From Billgrantia sulfidoxydans (GTDB lineage: Bacteria; Pseudomonadota; Gammaproteobacteria; Pseudomonadales; Halomonadaceae): a stretch of 64,000 nucleotides of DNA. Under the pieces are notes generated by a model. It was not told the origin of the DNA. It did no database searches and saw nothing but the letters and a program-made list of their open reading frames with translations. Below, piece by piece: positions 1-11,570 of the stretch (position 1 is its first letter; each line of letters opens with the position of its first letter). Position numbers and translations under genes: made by a program. The stretch spans positions 2,852,001-2,916,000 of the forward strand of contig NZ_CP053381.1 of the NCBI RefSeq assembly GCF_017868775.1, written 5' to 3'.

Positions 1-817
1 GCACCTCGGCCTCGCCCTCGTGCCTGGCGATTTCGCGAAAGCTGCGCTCGAGCTCACGCTCGGCGGCCGCGTCGAGGGGCGCATGGAAGATCTCGGCCCG
101 CTGCAGGGCGCGCAGACGATAGTCGATCCCCGAGTCGACGTTGACCACGCGGCAGTGCCGCTTGAGCAGGTCGATGGCGGGCAGGAAACGGGCGCGCTGC
201 AGGCCGTCCTTGTACAGCTCGTCGGGCACGATGTTCGAGGTCGCCACCAGCACCACGCCGCGCTCGAACAGCGCCTCGAGCAGGTTGGCGAGAATCATGG
301 CATCGGTGATGTCCTTGACGAAGAACTCGTCGAAGCAGATCACCCGCGCCTCGGCGGCGAATTTCCCGGCGATCAGCGTCAGCGGGTTCTTCTCGCCCTT
401 GTAGTGCTCCAGCTCGTTGTGCACCCGCTGCATGAAGCGATGGAAATGGGTGCGCATCTTGTCGGGGAATGGCAGGGACTCATGGAAGGTGTCGACGAGA
501 TAGGTCTTGCCACGCCCCACCCCGCCCCAGAAATAGAGCCCCTGGATCGCCGGCAAGGCCGGCTCCTCGCCCCCCTTGTCGCGCTTGCCGAACAACCCCG
601 CCACCCGGGACTTGAGCCCGCGCCCGGTGGTTACCGCCCGGGGCTCGGTCCGCGGCGAGGCCACGAGCTGGTCGTAGAGACGCTGCAGGTGCTCCACGGC
701 CTGCTCCTGGGCAGGGTCGTAGTGAAAGTCGTCGCGCTCGAGGTCGGCCCGGTAGCGTGCCAGCGGCGTGCCGGCACCGGCCGAACGGGGCCCCGCAGAG
801 GTCACGGTCGCGCACAT
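1..817 (-). CDS. zapE: Cell division protein ZapE, AFG1-family ATPase (3' end outside window)
   Basis: P-loop ATPase of the AFG1/ZapE family, known in E. coli to associate with FtsZ rings during late division or stress. The visible 272 residues carry a Walker A motif (GGVGRGKT, about residues 98-105) and a Walker B motif (ICFDEF, Asp163-Glu164), spaced as in the family. The start is the ATG (MCATVTSAG) with an AAGGAA ribosome-binding site six bases upstream. The gene runs off the left edge, so its C-terminus is not seen. It is divergent from zapG; both are division-linked in enterobacteria, and zapE/zapG adjacency is common in Gammaproteobacteria. Identification is firm from the ATPase motifs and the context. 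Confidence 0.93.
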   Translation of the reverse strand, partial: MCATVTSAGPRSAGAGTPLARYRADLERDDFHYDPAQEQAVEHLQRLYDQLVASPRTEPRAVTTGRGLKSRVAGLFGKRDKGGEEPALPAIQGLYFWGGVGRGKTYLVDTFHESLPFPDKMRTHFHRFMQRVHNELEHYKGEKNPLTLIAGKFAAEARVICFDEFFVKDITDAMILANLLEALFERGVVLVATSNIVPDELYKDGLQRARFLPAIDLLKRHCRVVNVDSGIDYRLRALQRAEIFHAPLDAAAERELERSFREIARHEGEAEV

Positions 818-907
818 GGAAGTTTCCTTGCTGGATCATGGCTCGCATCGTTGCAGGCCCCGCATTATACGCATCCCGAGCGCGGCGCGCAGAAAAATGG
901 CCGATCG

Positions 908-938
908 TTGACCCGCCGACGGCCAACGCTTCTATAAT
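908..938 (+). promoter_or_regulatory. Putative sigma-70 promoter for zapG
   Basis: TTGACC (908-913) and a perfect TATAAT (933-938) are separated by 19 bases, slightly longer than ideal. Transcription would start near 945, about 60 bases before the zapG GTG codon. On the opposite strand another TATAAT (869-864) could serve zapE, although no good -35 element is visible for it. Confidence 0.5.
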
Positions 939-1007
939 GGGCCGCCAGACATGGCTCGAACCGGGCAGCGGCACGGCCCCGGTGTGTATCAGTATCAGGA
1001 GAACTTC

Positions 1008-1457
1008 GTGGACTACGGCAATGTGAACTGGATCGTGGCCATCGTCAGCCTGCTGGCCGGCCTTGGCATCGGTGTCATCGGCCACCGCATGCTCGGCGCC
1101 TCGGCCACGCAGCAGCAGAAGCTGCGTCGCCAGGTGGCCGAGCGCGAGCGCGAACTCAGCGTGATGCGGGAGGGCATGAACGAGCATTTCACCCAGGTGG
1201 GCATGATGGTGGGCAATATCCAGCGTGAGATGCGCACCCTCGAGCATCGCCTCACCGAGGATGCCAGCACGTTGCACTGCGAACCCCGCCACGACCGTCA
1301 GCTGAAGGCGGCCGACCAGCCCGCCCTGACCGGCAGCGAGGACGACATACCGGCGCCGCGCGACTACGCCGACGGCTCCGGCGGCACCCTGTCGGAGGAT
1401 TTCGGCCTCAAGTCCAGCGGCGAGAAGAGCGAGACCCCGCAGCCGCCGCGCTACTGA
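1008..1457 (+). CDS. zapG: ZapG/YhcB, DUF1043 inner-membrane division and envelope protein
   Basis: A 149-residue protein with one N-terminal membrane helix (about residues 7-24), then a charged, predicted coiled-coil segment (about 28-85), a variable linker, and the conserved family motif PRDYADG near the C-terminus. E. coli YhcB has the same layout and links cell division to envelope synthesis. I chose the GTG start because AGGAG lies six bases upstream and the membrane helix then begins close to the N-terminus. An ATG 19 codons earlier lacks such a site and adds residues that do not look like the family. It is divergent from zapE and convergent with the downstream Nif3-type gene. Confidence 0.85.
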   Translation: MDYGNVNWIVAIVSLLAGLGIGVIGHRMLGASATQQQKLRRQVAERERELSVMREGMNEHFTQVGMMVGNIQREMRTLEHRLTEDASTLHCEPRHDRQLKAADQPALTGSEDDIPAPRDYADGSGGTLSEDFGLKSSGEKSETPQPPRY

Positions 1458-1483
1458 GCGCCCGCGTCCGCCGGGCGCGCCCC

Positions 1484-2245
1484 TCAGGCCGGATTGTCGA
1501 TATCCACGAAGCGATGCTCGACACCGTACTCCCGCTCGAGCCAGCCCCCCAGCGCCTGGACTCCGTAGCGCTCGGTGGCATGGTGGCCCGCCGCCAGGTA
1601 GTGGATGCCGAGCTCCCGGGCCAGATGCGTGGTGCGCTCTGAGATCTCGCCCGAGATAAACGCCTCGGCACCGGCCTCCCAGGCCTGGACGATCATGTCC
1701 TGCGCCCCACCGGTGCACCACGCCACGCGGCGTACCGCTCCGCCACCGGGTGCCTCGACGAGCAGCGGCTCGCGCCCCAGACGCTCCCCCACATCACGCG
1801 CCAGGGCCGCAGGCGATGCGGCCTCGGGCAGGCTGCCGAGCCACACCAGCCCCTGGCCGAGCTCGCCGTCGGCACAACCTTCCACACGCCACCCGAGACG
1901 ACGGCCGAGTTCGGCGTTGTTGCCGAGCTCGGCGTGGGCATCGAGCGGCAGGTGGTAGGCCAGCAGATTGATGTCGTGGAGCAACAGCGTGCGGATGCGT
2001 CGCTGCTTGATGCCGGTGATCGCCACCGGCTCGTTCTTCCAGAAGTAGCCGTGGTGGACGAGCAGCAGGTCCGCCCGCCACGCCACCGCCTCGTCGAGCA
2101 GCGCCTGGCAGGCGGTCACCCCACTCATCACGCGGCGCACCTCGTCTCGCCCCGCCACCTGCAGCCCATTGACGGTATAGTCCTTGAACGCGGTGACGTT
2201 CAGCAACGTATCGCAGGCCCGCACCAGCTCGGTTCGCAAAATCAT
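1484..2245 (-). CDS. Nif3-like dinuclear metal-centre hexameric protein (YbgI/DUF34 family)
   Basis: A 253-residue member of the Nif3/YbgI family, often annotated GTP cyclohydrolase 1 type 2-like, although the physiological reaction is not settled. The metal-binding HHG motif (LLVHHGYFW, about residues 62-70) and the late HHAT motif near the C-terminus match the family's dinuclear metal ligands. The length is typical of the short form without the inserted PII-like domain. The ATG is preceded by GGGAGG. It is divergent from degS/algW, the same neighbour as in Pseudomonas. Function beyond metal binding cannot be inferred from sequence. Confidence 0.85.
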   Translation of the reverse strand: MILRTELVRACDTLLNVTAFKDYTVNGLQVAGRDEVRRVMSGVTACQALLDEAVAWRADLLLVHHGYFWKNEPVAITGIKQRRIRTLLLHDINLLAYHLPLDAHAELGNNAELGRRLGWRVEGCADGELGQGLVWLGSLPEAASPAALARDVGERLGREPLLVEAPGGGAVRRVAWCTGGAQDMIVQAWEAGAEAFISGEISERTTHLARELGIHYLAAGHHATERYGVQALGGWLEREYGVEHRFVDIDNPA

Positions 2246-2277
2246 CCCTGCCTCCCGGACAGCGCTTCGGTGTCGAT

Positions 2278-2300
2278 GTTACAATCGGCCCCATTGTAAC
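2278..2300. promoter_or_regulatory. Perfect inverted repeat holding mirrored -10 boxes between Nif3 and degS genes
   Basis: GTTACAAT (2278-2285) and ATTGTAAC (2293-2300) form a perfect 8-base inverted repeat around a 7-base spacer. Each arm contains TACAAT, a good sigma-70 -10 hexamer, on opposite strands, so the element could drive both divergent genes from overlapping promoters. On the plus side CGGACA (2256-2261) is a partial -35. No good -35 was seen for the minus side. The promoter role is inferred; the palindrome is directly visible. Confidence 0.5.
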
Positions 2301-2346
2301 GACTGAGCGGGACACCATCGACTTCCCGCCGACCAGGAAGCGCCGC

Positions 2347-3552
<1,206 letters not shown>

Positions 3553-3567
3553 GGAGCGGCGCCCCTC

Positions 3568-4893
3568 CTACTCCTTGATGCGGTACTCGGCGGAGCGGGC
3601 ATGGGCCGTCAGCGACTCGCCGCGCGCCAGCACCGAGGCCACCCTGCCCAGCGCCGATGCTCCCGCTTCGGAGCAGTGGATGAGCGATGAGCGCTTCTGG
3701 AAGTCATAGACGCCCAGCGGCGAGGAGAAACGCGCCGTGCCGGAGGTCGGCAGCACGTGGTTGGGGCCGGCACAGTAGTCGCCCAGCGCTTCGGCCGTGT
3801 AGCGCCCCATGAAGATGGCCCCAGCATGGCGCACCTCCGGCAGCAGCGCGTGCGGATCGGCCAGGGAGAGCTCGAGGTGCTCAGGCGCGATGCGGTTGAT
3901 CAGCGTCACTGCCTCGGCGCGATCCCGGCAGCGGATCAGGGCACCGCGTCGCGCCAGCGACTGGCGCACGATCGCCTCGCGCTCCAGCGTCGGCAGCAGA
4001 CGGGCGATCGCCGCCTCGACCTCGGCCAGGTGGCGCGCGTCCCAGCTGACCAGCAGCGCCTGGGCGTCCTCGTCGTGCTCGGCCTGGGAGAACAGGTCCA
4101 TGGCCAGCCACTCGGGATCGGTACCGCCGTCCGACACCACCAGGATCTCGGAGGGGCCGGCGATCATGTCGATGCCCACCTGGCCGAATACCGCGCGCTT
4201 GGCGGTCGCCACGTAGATGTTGCCGGGCCCGACAATCTTGTCGACCCGCGGCACGCTCTCGGTGCCGTAGGCCAGCGCTGCCACCGCCTGGGCGCCACCG
4301 ATGGTGAAGACGTGATCCACCCCGGCGAGGTGGGCGGCGGCCAGCACCAGCTCGTTGAGCACCCCATCGGGCGTCGGCACCACCATGACGATCTCGCGCA
4401 CGCCGGCCACGTGGGCAGGAATGGCGTTCATCAGCACCGAGGAGGGGTAGGCGGCCTTGCCGCCCGGCACGTAGATGCCGGCCCGGTCCAGCGGCGTGAC
4501 CTGCTGGCCGAGCACACTGCCGTCCTCCTCGACGTAGGACCATGACGCCGGCTTCTGACGCTCGTGGTAGAGCCGAATGCGCTCGGCGGCCTGGGCCAGG
4601 GCGTCACGCTGTTCCGCGGGCAGACCGTGGAAGGCCTGCTCCAGCCGCGCCGCCCCCAGGGTGAGCTCGCTCATGGCGGTCACCTTCAGCCGGTCGAAGC
4701 GCCCCGTGTACTCGATCAGGGCGGCATCGCCGCGCTCACGAACCGCTGCGATGATCTCCGCGACACGCGCCTGAACCTCGGCGTCCGACACGCCCTCCCA
4801 GGCCAGCAGCGCCTCCAGGCGCGACTCGAAGTCGGCAGCCTCGGTCGACAGCCGGGAAATGTCGACGGTTTCGACGGGGGGTTCGCTCATCAT
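3568..4893 (-). CDS. hisD: Histidinol dehydrogenase HisD
   Basis: NAD-dependent zinc enzyme for the last two oxidations of histidine biosynthesis, L-histidinol to L-histidine. The 441-residue length fits (E. coli 434). Diagnostic segments are [16 protein letters not shown], the glycine-rich [15 protein letters not shown], and the FSQAEHDE segment with zinc and substrate ligands. The start is the first of two adjacent ATG codons (MMSEPP), with AGGAGG eight bases upstream; the open frame continues further but without a better site. It is last of the ibaG-murA-hisG-hisD run, 50 bases after hisG. In Pseudomonas hisC follows hisD, but here the next gene is the convergent degS. Confidence 0.96.
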   Translation of the reverse strand: MMSEPPVETVDISRLSTEAADFESRLEALLAWEGVSDAEVQARVAEIIAAVRERGDAALIEYTGRFDRLKVTAMSELTLGAARLEQAFHGLPAEQRDALAQAAERIRLYHERQKPASWSYVEEDGSVLGQQVTPLDRAGIYVPGGKAAYPSSVLMNAIPAHVAGVREIVMVVPTPDGVLNELVLAAAHLAGVDHVFTIGGAQAVAALAYGTESVPRVDKIVGPGNIYVATAKRAVFGQVGIDMIAGPSEILVVSDGGTDPEWLAMDLFSQAEHDEDAQALLVSWDARHLAEVEAAIARLLPTLEREAIVRQSLARRGALIRCRDRAEAVTLINRIAPEHLELSLADPHALLPEVRHAGAIFMGRYTAEALGDYCAGPNHVLPTSGTARFSSPLGVYDFQKRSSLIHCSEAGASALGRVASVLARGESLTAHARSAEYRIKE

Positions 4894-4943
4894 CGCCTGC
4901 GCCTCCTGATGAATGGTTTCGTTGCGGGTACCGAATCGCATGG

Positions 4944-5606
4944 CTACCGAGCCGGCGCCTCGGCATGCGCTCGCCGACGCGCCACCGCCTCGGCGAGGCG
5001 TGCGATCAGCGGCTTGAGGCGTTCGTGCTTCATGGTCATCGCCGCCTTGTTGACCACCAGGCGGGTACTGATCGGCGCGATCAGCTCTCGCGGCGACATG
5101 CCGTTGGCGCGCAGGGTATTGCCGGTGTCGACGATGTCGACGATCTCGTCGGCCAGGTTCATCAGCGGCGCCAGCTCCATGGCCCCGTAGAGCTTGATCA
5201 CTTCGGCCTGGATGCCCTGCTCGGCGTAGTAGCGCCGCGCCACGTTGACGAACTTGGTCGCCACCCGGCGCCGGGCCCGCGCCGCCGCGGCCCCGTCGAT
5301 ACCGGCGGTCATCAGCTTGCACTTGGCGATCTCGAGGTCCAGCGGCTCATAGAGCCCCTCGGCGCCGTGCTCGAGCAGCACGTCCTTGCCCGCCACGCCC
5401 AGGTCGGCGGCGCCCAGCTGTACGTAGGTCGGCACGTCGGTGGCGCGAATCACGACCAGCTTGACGTCGTCGAGGTTGGTATCGAAGAGCAGCTTGCGGC
5501 TCTTGCCCAGGTCCTCGGCCGGCACGATCCCGGCATCCGCCAGCAGCGGCAGGGTCTCGTCGAGGATGCGGCCCTTCGACAGGGCCAGAATCAGTTGCTT
5601 GCTCAT
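4944..5606 (-). CDS. hisG: ATP phosphoribosyltransferase catalytic subunit, short form
   Basis: Catalyses the first and feedback-regulated step of histidine biosynthesis, ATP + PRPP to phosphoribosyl-ATP. At 220 residues it is the short form, which lacks the C-terminal regulatory domain and needs HisZ, a HisRS-like subunit, for activity and histidine control; hisZ is not in this window. The signature [14 protein letters not shown] and the PRPP-binding segment [11 protein letters not shown] are present. ATG is preceded by an AGGCGAG-type site. It lies 42 bases after murA in a co-directional run with hisD. Confidence 0.95.
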   Translation of the reverse strand: MSKQLILALSKGRILDETLPLLADAGIVPAEDLGKSRKLLFDTNLDDVKLVVIRATDVPTYVQLGAADLGVAGKDVLLEHGAEGLYEPLDLEIAKCKLMTAGIDGAAAARARRRVATKFVNVARRYYAEQGIQAEVIKLYGAMELAPLMNLADEIVDIVDTGNTLRANGMSPRELIAPISTRLVVNKAAMTMKHERLKPLIARLAEAVARRRAHAEAPAR

Positions 5607-5648
5607 GGTCTCGCCTATGGTCGGAAACCGCGGGCGCCGCCAGCCCGC

Positions 5649-7194
<1,546 letters not shown>

Positions 7195-7276
7195 GAAAAA
7201 CGGAACTCCTGTGGGACGAATGGAGCGGCCGCGGCCCCATGAAGGCCGCCGCCGGAAACCAGAATCCCTACATGGT

Positions 7277-7303
7277 AAAGAAAAGCATCGCACTTGGCGA
7301 TGC
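7277..7303 (-). terminator. Rho-independent terminator of the mlaFEDCB operon
   Basis: Read on the minus strand, GCATCGC (7303-7297), a 5-base loop and GCGATGC (7291-7285) form a perfect 7-bp stem followed by TTTTCTTT. It starts 25 bases after the mlaB stop codon. It separates the mla operon from ibaG-murA, so the latter needs its own promoter in 7195-7276, where I could not identify one with confidence. Confidence 0.8.
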
Positions 7304-7327
7304 CGGAACCGGGCCTGGCGGTGGGGA

Positions 7328-7660
7328 TCAGGCCTCGCCGGCGAGCGGCAGCAGCGCGTCGAGCCCGGCCACCCGGGTCAGCCGCGCCAGCGGCGTCGAG
7401 AGTTTGACCTGGTCGATCTCGACACCGGCCGCGCGTGCCTGGCGCGCCCACTCGAGCAGCACGCTGAGCGCGGCACTGCTGACCTGCTCGACCCCGCCAA
7501 GGTCGAGCACCACGCGAGCCCCGGCGGCCTGGTCGGCGAGCCAGGCACGACCCGCCTCCGCCAGCGGCGCGGCAATCTCGAAGTCGACATCGCCGCTGAC
7601 GGCCAGCCCCTGCGGGCCGGTTTCCAGCCGCACACCGCCACGCTCGAGCAGCCGGCTCAT
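7328..7660 (-). CDS. mlaB: MlaB, STAS-domain subunit of the phospholipid ABC transporter
   Basis: Cytoplasmic STAS-domain protein of the MlaFEDB inner-membrane complex, which moves phospholipids between the membranes and keeps the outer membrane asymmetric. The 110 residues show the STAS core VVLDLGGVEQVSSAALSVLLEWAR. The ATG overlaps the mlaC stop by four bases (ATGA), indicating translational coupling. It is the last gene of mlaFEDCB and is followed by a terminator. Confidence 0.88.
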   Translation of the reverse strand: MSRLLERGGVRLETGPQGLAVSGDVDFEIAAPLAEAGRAWLADQAAGARVVLDLGGVEQVSSAALSVLLEWARQARAAGVEIDQVKLSTPLARLTRVAGLDALLPLAGEA

Positions 7661-8319
7661 GAGCGGCCGCCTTCCTCGAGCTCCTCGGTGGCGATCTCCG
7701 GCGACCAGTTGGCGATCACCGCATCGTAGTCACGGCCGTGGTCGCGCATGGCCTGGTCGAACTGGTTGCGGAAAGTCAGCCCCAGGTTGATACCGTTGAC
7801 GATGACGTTGACCACCTTCCACTGGCCATCGCTCAGGCGCAGCGTGTAGCTGACCGGATAGACCGTACCGTCCATGGCTACCACTTCCATGGCCACGGAA
7901 GCCTGGTCCTCGTGGCGCGACGCTCGCCGACTCTCCAGTACGCGCAGCTCACGATAATCGAAGGTCACCAGCCCCTTGGTATAGGTATCGATCAGGGTCT
8001 GGCGGAAGACGTCGACGAACTGCGAACGCTGCCGGGGAGAGGCGTTCTGGAAGTAGCGCCCCATCACGCTGGCGCCGATGTAGCGGAAGTCGGCGATGTC
8101 GTCGAGGCTGTCGTCGACCAGCGACTTGAGTTCGTTGATATTGCTGGCGTAGTACTCCTTGCGCCCATCGATCTGTCCCATCAGCCCGTCAATGCTGTCA
8201 CGTATGACCTGCTCGGGATCGCGTTCCGGCGCCGCCACCGCCGACAGGCTGACCAGGACCAGGGTCAGGCCGGCTACCAGGCGGCGAAACGGGGCGAGGG
8301 ATAGCGTCATCTGACTCAT
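7657..8319 (-). CDS. mlaC: MlaC, periplasmic phospholipid shuttle
   Basis: A 220-residue periplasmic lipid carrier (Ttg2D/MlaC family) that ferries phospholipid between the outer-membrane MlaA complex and MlaD. The N-terminal signal peptide has a basic start, a hydrophobic core (about residues 12-28) and an AVAA cleavage region. Family motifs include YIGASVMGRYFQNASPRQRSQF and YTLRLSDGQWKVVNVIVNGINLG. The start was set at MSQMTLSL with AGAGGT upstream; the in-frame ATG 15 codons earlier would spoil the signal peptide. It lies 37 bases after mlaD and overlaps mlaB. Confidence 0.93.
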   Translation of the reverse strand: MSQMTLSLAPFRRLVAGLTLVLVSLSAVAAPERDPEQVIRDSIDGLMGQIDGRKEYYASNINELKSLVDDSLDDIADFRYIGASVMGRYFQNASPRQRSQFVDVFRQTLIDTYTKGLVTFDYRELRVLESRRASRHEDQASVAMEVVAMDGTVYPVSYTLRLSDGQWKVVNVIVNGINLGLTFRNQFDQAMRDHGRDYDAVIANWSPEIATEELEEGGRS

Positions 8320-8356
8320 GGTTCGACCTCTAGTGAAACGGTGACAAGGGTGTGGC

Positions 8357-8821
8357 TCAGTCATTGACCATATTGGACACGAACTGCTGGATCAGTTCTT
8401 CCAACACCAGGGCGGACTGGGTATCGCGGATGGTATCGCCAGCGCTCAGCGTCTCGGGGTCCCCGCCGACCGTCAGCCCGACGTACTGCTCGCCCAGCAG
8501 GCCCGAGGTGAGGATGGCCGCCGTGGTGTCGCGCGGCAGGCGACCCTCCAGCTCGGCGTCGAGTTCGAGGACGACCCGGGCATCGTACCATTCGGTATCC
8601 AGCTCGACCGCGGTGACGCGCCCTACCGTGACGCCCGACATGGTGACGCGGGCACGCGGCTTGAGGCCGCCGATGTTGGCGAAGTTGGCCTCCAGGCGGA
8701 AGGTGTCGTCCGGCACCGTGAAGGTCAACCCGCTGACCCGCAGCCCCAGGACCAGCAACCCCAGTATGCCGGCCAGCATGAACAGCCCGACGCCCAGCTC
8801 CATTGTCTTGCTGCGCTTCAT
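8357..8821 (-). CDS. mlaD: MlaD, MCE-domain substrate-binding subunit
   Basis: Inner-membrane-anchored MCE protein; in E. coli it forms a hexameric ring in the periplasm that receives lipid from MlaC. The 154 residues contain a membrane helix (about 9-28) and one MCE domain (about 36-115) with the motif VTMSGVTVGRV and the LTSGLLGEQYVGL segment. A C-terminal helix (residues 135-154) fits the hydrophobic pore helix of MlaD. It is third in mlaFEDCB with 37-base gaps on both sides. Confidence 0.93.
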   Translation of the reverse strand: MKRSKTMELGVGLFMLAGILGLLVLGLRVSGLTFTVPDDTFRLEANFANIGGLKPRARVTMSGVTVGRVTAVELDTEWYDARVVLELDAELEGRLPRDTTAAILTSGLLGEQYVGLTVGGDPETLSAGDTIRDTQSALVLEELIQQFVSNMVND

Positions 8822-8858
8822 CCTGCCTCTCCAGTAAGCGATAGGTATTTACCGAGCA

Positions 8859-9644
8859 TCAGGAAAACCCTCCGAACATCAGCGCGGTGAGCACGAAATC
8901 GAGCCCCAGCACCGCCAGCGAGGAGTAGACCACGGTGCGCGTGGTGGCACGCGAGATGCCCTCCGAGGTGGGTACCAGGTCGTACCCCTGGAACACCGCG
9001 ATCCAGGTCACCACCAGGGCGAACACCAGACTCTTGACCATGCCGTTGCCGACGTCGGCGATGAAATCGACGCTGGCTTGCATGCTGCTCCAGTAGGAGC
9101 CCTCGAACACGCCCAGCCACTCGACGCCGACCAGATAGCCGCCGTAGATGCCAACCACGCTGAAGCCGACGGTGAGCATTGGCAGCGCCACGAAGCCTGC
9201 CCACAGACGCGGCGCCACCACCCGGCGCAGCGGATCGACGCCGATCATCTCCATGCTGGTGAGCTGCTCGGTGGCCTTCATCAGGCCGATCTCGGCGGTC
9301 AGCGCCGAGCCGGCACGCCCGGCAAACAGCAGCGCCGCCACTACCGGCGACAGCTCACGCAGCAGCGACAGCGCCACCATCTGCCCCAGCGCCTGCTCGG
9401 CGCCGAAGTCGACCAGGATGGTGTAGCCCTGTAGCGCCAGCACCATGCCGATGAACAGCCCCGACACCAGCACGATCGCCAGCGACAGCACGCCGACGAA
9501 GTGCATCTGCCGTAGCCACAGGTAGCAGCCTTCGCGGGACGGGATGCCGATGGAGGACTGGACGAGGAACAGCCCCGCCCTCCCCAGGGCCTCGAGCACG
9601 TCGCAGCCGCCGCGCCCGAGGCGCATGATGCGCCCGATGATCAT
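8859..9644 (-). CDS. mlaE: MlaE, permease of the phospholipid ABC transporter
   Basis: A 261-residue polytopic membrane protein of the MlaE/YrbE permease family. Several hydrophobic segments are evident, for example [20 protein letters not shown] and the C-terminal [15 protein letters not shown]. The hallmark loop [21 protein letters not shown] (about residues 106-126), which contacts the ATPase, is intact. The start overlaps the mlaF stop by four bases, so the ATPase and permease are translationally coupled. Confidence 0.95.
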   Translation of the reverse strand: MIIGRIMRLGRGGCDVLEALGRAGLFLVQSSIGIPSREGCYLWLRQMHFVGVLSLAIVLVSGLFIGMVLALQGYTILVDFGAEQALGQMVALSLLRELSPVVAALLFAGRAGSALTAEIGLMKATEQLTSMEMIGVDPLRRVVAPRLWAGFVALPMLTVGFSVVGIYGGYLVGVEWLGVFEGSYWSSMQASVDFIADVGNGMVKSLVFALVVTWIAVFQGYDLVPTSEGISRATTRTVVYSSLAVLGLDFVLTALMFGGFS

Positions 9645-10453
9645 GGCCGCCCCTCCAGGTTGAGGATGTCGCGGAAGTAGTCCGGCGCCGGATAGTGGAA
9701 GGGCACCGGGCCGTCCGGCTCGCCGTGCACGAACTGACTGACGCGCGGGTCGTCGTCGATGTCGAGACTCCCCGGCGTACCGTGCGCCATGACCCGCCCG
9801 TCGGCGATGACGTAGACATAGTCCGCAATCGACAGGGTCTCCTGAATATCGTGCGAAACCACGATGGAGGTCAGTCCGAGCGCCTCGTTGAGCTTCTTGA
9901 TCAGCTGTACCAGCACGCCCTTGGAGATCGGGTCCTGGCCCACGAACGGCTCGTCGTAGAGCACCAGGTCAGGGTCGAGCGCAATCGCCCGGGCCAGCGC
10001 GACGCGCCGCGCCATGCCGCCCGACAGCTCCGCCGGCATCAGTTCGCGCGCCCCACGCAGCCCCACCGCCTGCAGCTTCATCAGCACCAGGTCGCGAATC
10101 ATCGCCTGGGGCAGATCGGTATGCACACGCAGCGGGAAGGCCACGTTCTCGAACACGCTGAGGTCGGAGAACAGCGCGCCGCTCTGGAACAGCATGCCCA
10201 TGCGCCGACGCAGGGTGAACAGCGCCTTGCGCGACAGCGCGTGCACGTCCTGACCGGCGATCAGGACTCTACCGGCGTCGGGAACCAGCTGCCCGCCGAT
10301 CAGCTTGAGCAGCGTCGTCTTGCCCGTGCCGCTGGGGCCCATGATGGCCGTGATCCGGCCACGGGGGATCCGCAGCTCGACGCCGTCGAAGATGGTCTTT
10401 TCACCGCGCGAGAAACGCAGCCTCTCCACCTCCACGAAGGGGGAATCGATCAT
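9641..10453 (-). CDS. mlaF: MlaF, ATPase of the phospholipid ABC transporter
   Basis: A 270-residue ABC ATPase that powers the MlaFEDB lipid transporter. Walker A GPSGTGKT (residues 39-46), the Q-loop [12 protein letters not shown], signature ELSGGM, Walker [14 protein letters not shown] and the H-loop IVVSHD are all present. The C-terminal tail contains the extended segment typical of MlaF that contacts a neighbouring subunit. The start [12 protein letters not shown] was chosen by family length; its ribosome-binding site is weak. It is the first gene of mlaFEDCB and divergent from yrbG; the 140-base gap should hold both promoters. Confidence 0.95.
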   Translation of the reverse strand: MIDSPFVEVERLRFSRGEKTIFDGVELRIPRGRITAIMGPSGTGKTTLLKLIGGQLVPDAGRVLIAGQDVHALSRKALFTLRRRMGMLFQSGALFSDLSVFENVAFPLRVHTDLPQAMIRDLVLMKLQAVGLRGARELMPAELSGGMARRVALARAIALDPDLVLYDEPFVGQDPISKGVLVQLIKKLNEALGLTSIVVSHDIQETLSIADYVYVIADGRVMAHGTPGSLDIDDDPRVSQFVHGEPDGPVPFHYPAPDYFRDILNLEGRP

Positions 10454-10593
10454 GCCGCAAGGTCCAGGAAAAATTATCGAACATCGTATCCTAACTGCTC
10501 TGCCCGACGCCAGCCCGAGCCACGGCGTCGCTTGCACCCGAACCGCTGAAGACGTCTAATGTGCGGCCTCACTTGCCACCCTGATCCGTTGCC

Positions 10594-11538
10594 ATGCTGA
10601 TCGCTTTCGTCGCCGTCGCCCTCGGCCTTGCCGGCCTCACCTGGAGCGCCGACCGTTTCGTCAATGCCGCGGCCGCCACGGCCAGCCGCACCGGCCTGAG
10701 CGCGATGCTCGTCGGCATGACCGTGGTGGCGCTGGGCACCTCGGCGCCCGAGATGGTGGTGGCGCTGTTCGCGGCTCTGGACGGCCTTCCCGACCTGGCC
10801 ATCGGCAACGCGCTGGGCTCCAACATCGCCAACATCGGGCTGGTGCTGGGCGCGACGGCGCTGGCGCGCCCCGTCCCGGTGCCCTTCTCGCTGGTGCGTC
10901 GCGAGCTGCCCCTGTTGCTCGGCGCGACCGGGATCACCGGCTATGCGCTGGCCAACGGCGTGCTGGGACACTTCGATGGCTTGGTCCTGCTGCTGCTGAT
11001 GGTCTTCAGCCTGTGGTGGCTGATTCGCGCCGATACGCCCGATGCCAACCCGGCCGGCGAGATACCCGACATGACGCTCAAGCGCGCACTCTCCTGGCTG
11101 GTCGTCACCCTGCTGCTGCTGTCACTGAGCTCCCGCGCCCTGGTGTGGGGGGCCAGCGAGCTGGCGCGCGGCCTCGGCATCAGCGAACTGGTGATCGGCC
11201 TGACCGTGGTCGCGGTGGGTACCAGCCTGCCGGAACTGGCTGCCTGCGTAGCCAGCGCACTCAAGCGCCACCACGACCTGGCCATCGGCAACGTGATCGG
11301 CTCCAACCTGTTCAATCTTCTCGCGGTGCTGCCGATTCCGGCGCTCATCGCCCCCGGCGCCCCCCACCCGGACGCCGCGGGACGCGACTATCGCGTCATG
11401 CTGCTGCTGACGCTGGCCCTGGCCATCCTGCTGCTGTGGCAGCGCCAGGGCCGGCTCGGCCGCCTCGTCGGCGGTGCCTTCCTGACCACTTACGCCGCCT
11501 ACCTGGTCTGGCTCGGCGTCAGCGGCGGGGCCACTTGA
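10594..11538 (+). CDS. yrbG: YrbG-type calcium/sodium antiporter (CaCA family)
   Basis: A 314-residue inner-membrane cation exchanger. Two internally repeated alpha motifs are visible: GMTVVALGTSAPEMVV with AIGNALGSNIANIG in the first half, and GLTVVAVGTSLPELAA with AIGNVIGSNLFNLL in the second. They form the ion-binding core, and about ten membrane segments are evident. Family members exchange sodium or protons for calcium. It is the first plus-strand gene after the mla operon and precedes kdsD, an order also found in E. coli (yrbG-kdsD-kdsC-lptC). Confidence 0.92.
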   Translation: MLIAFVAVALGLAGLTWSADRFVNAAAATASRTGLSAMLVGMTVVALGTSAPEMVVALFAALDGLPDLAIGNALGSNIANIGLVLGATALARPVPVPFSLVRRELPLLLGATGITGYALANGVLGHFDGLVLLLLMVFSLWWLIRADTPDANPAGEIPDMTLKRALSWLVVTLLLLSLSSRALVWGASELARGLGISELVIGLTVVAVGTSLPELAACVASALKRHHDLAIGNVIGSNLFNLLAVLPIPALIAPGAPHPDAAGRDYRVMLLLTLALAILLLWQRQGRLGRLVGGAFLTTYAAYLVWLGVSGGAT

Positions 11539-11570
11539 GTGAAACCTCCCATCGGGCAACAATCATCGCC

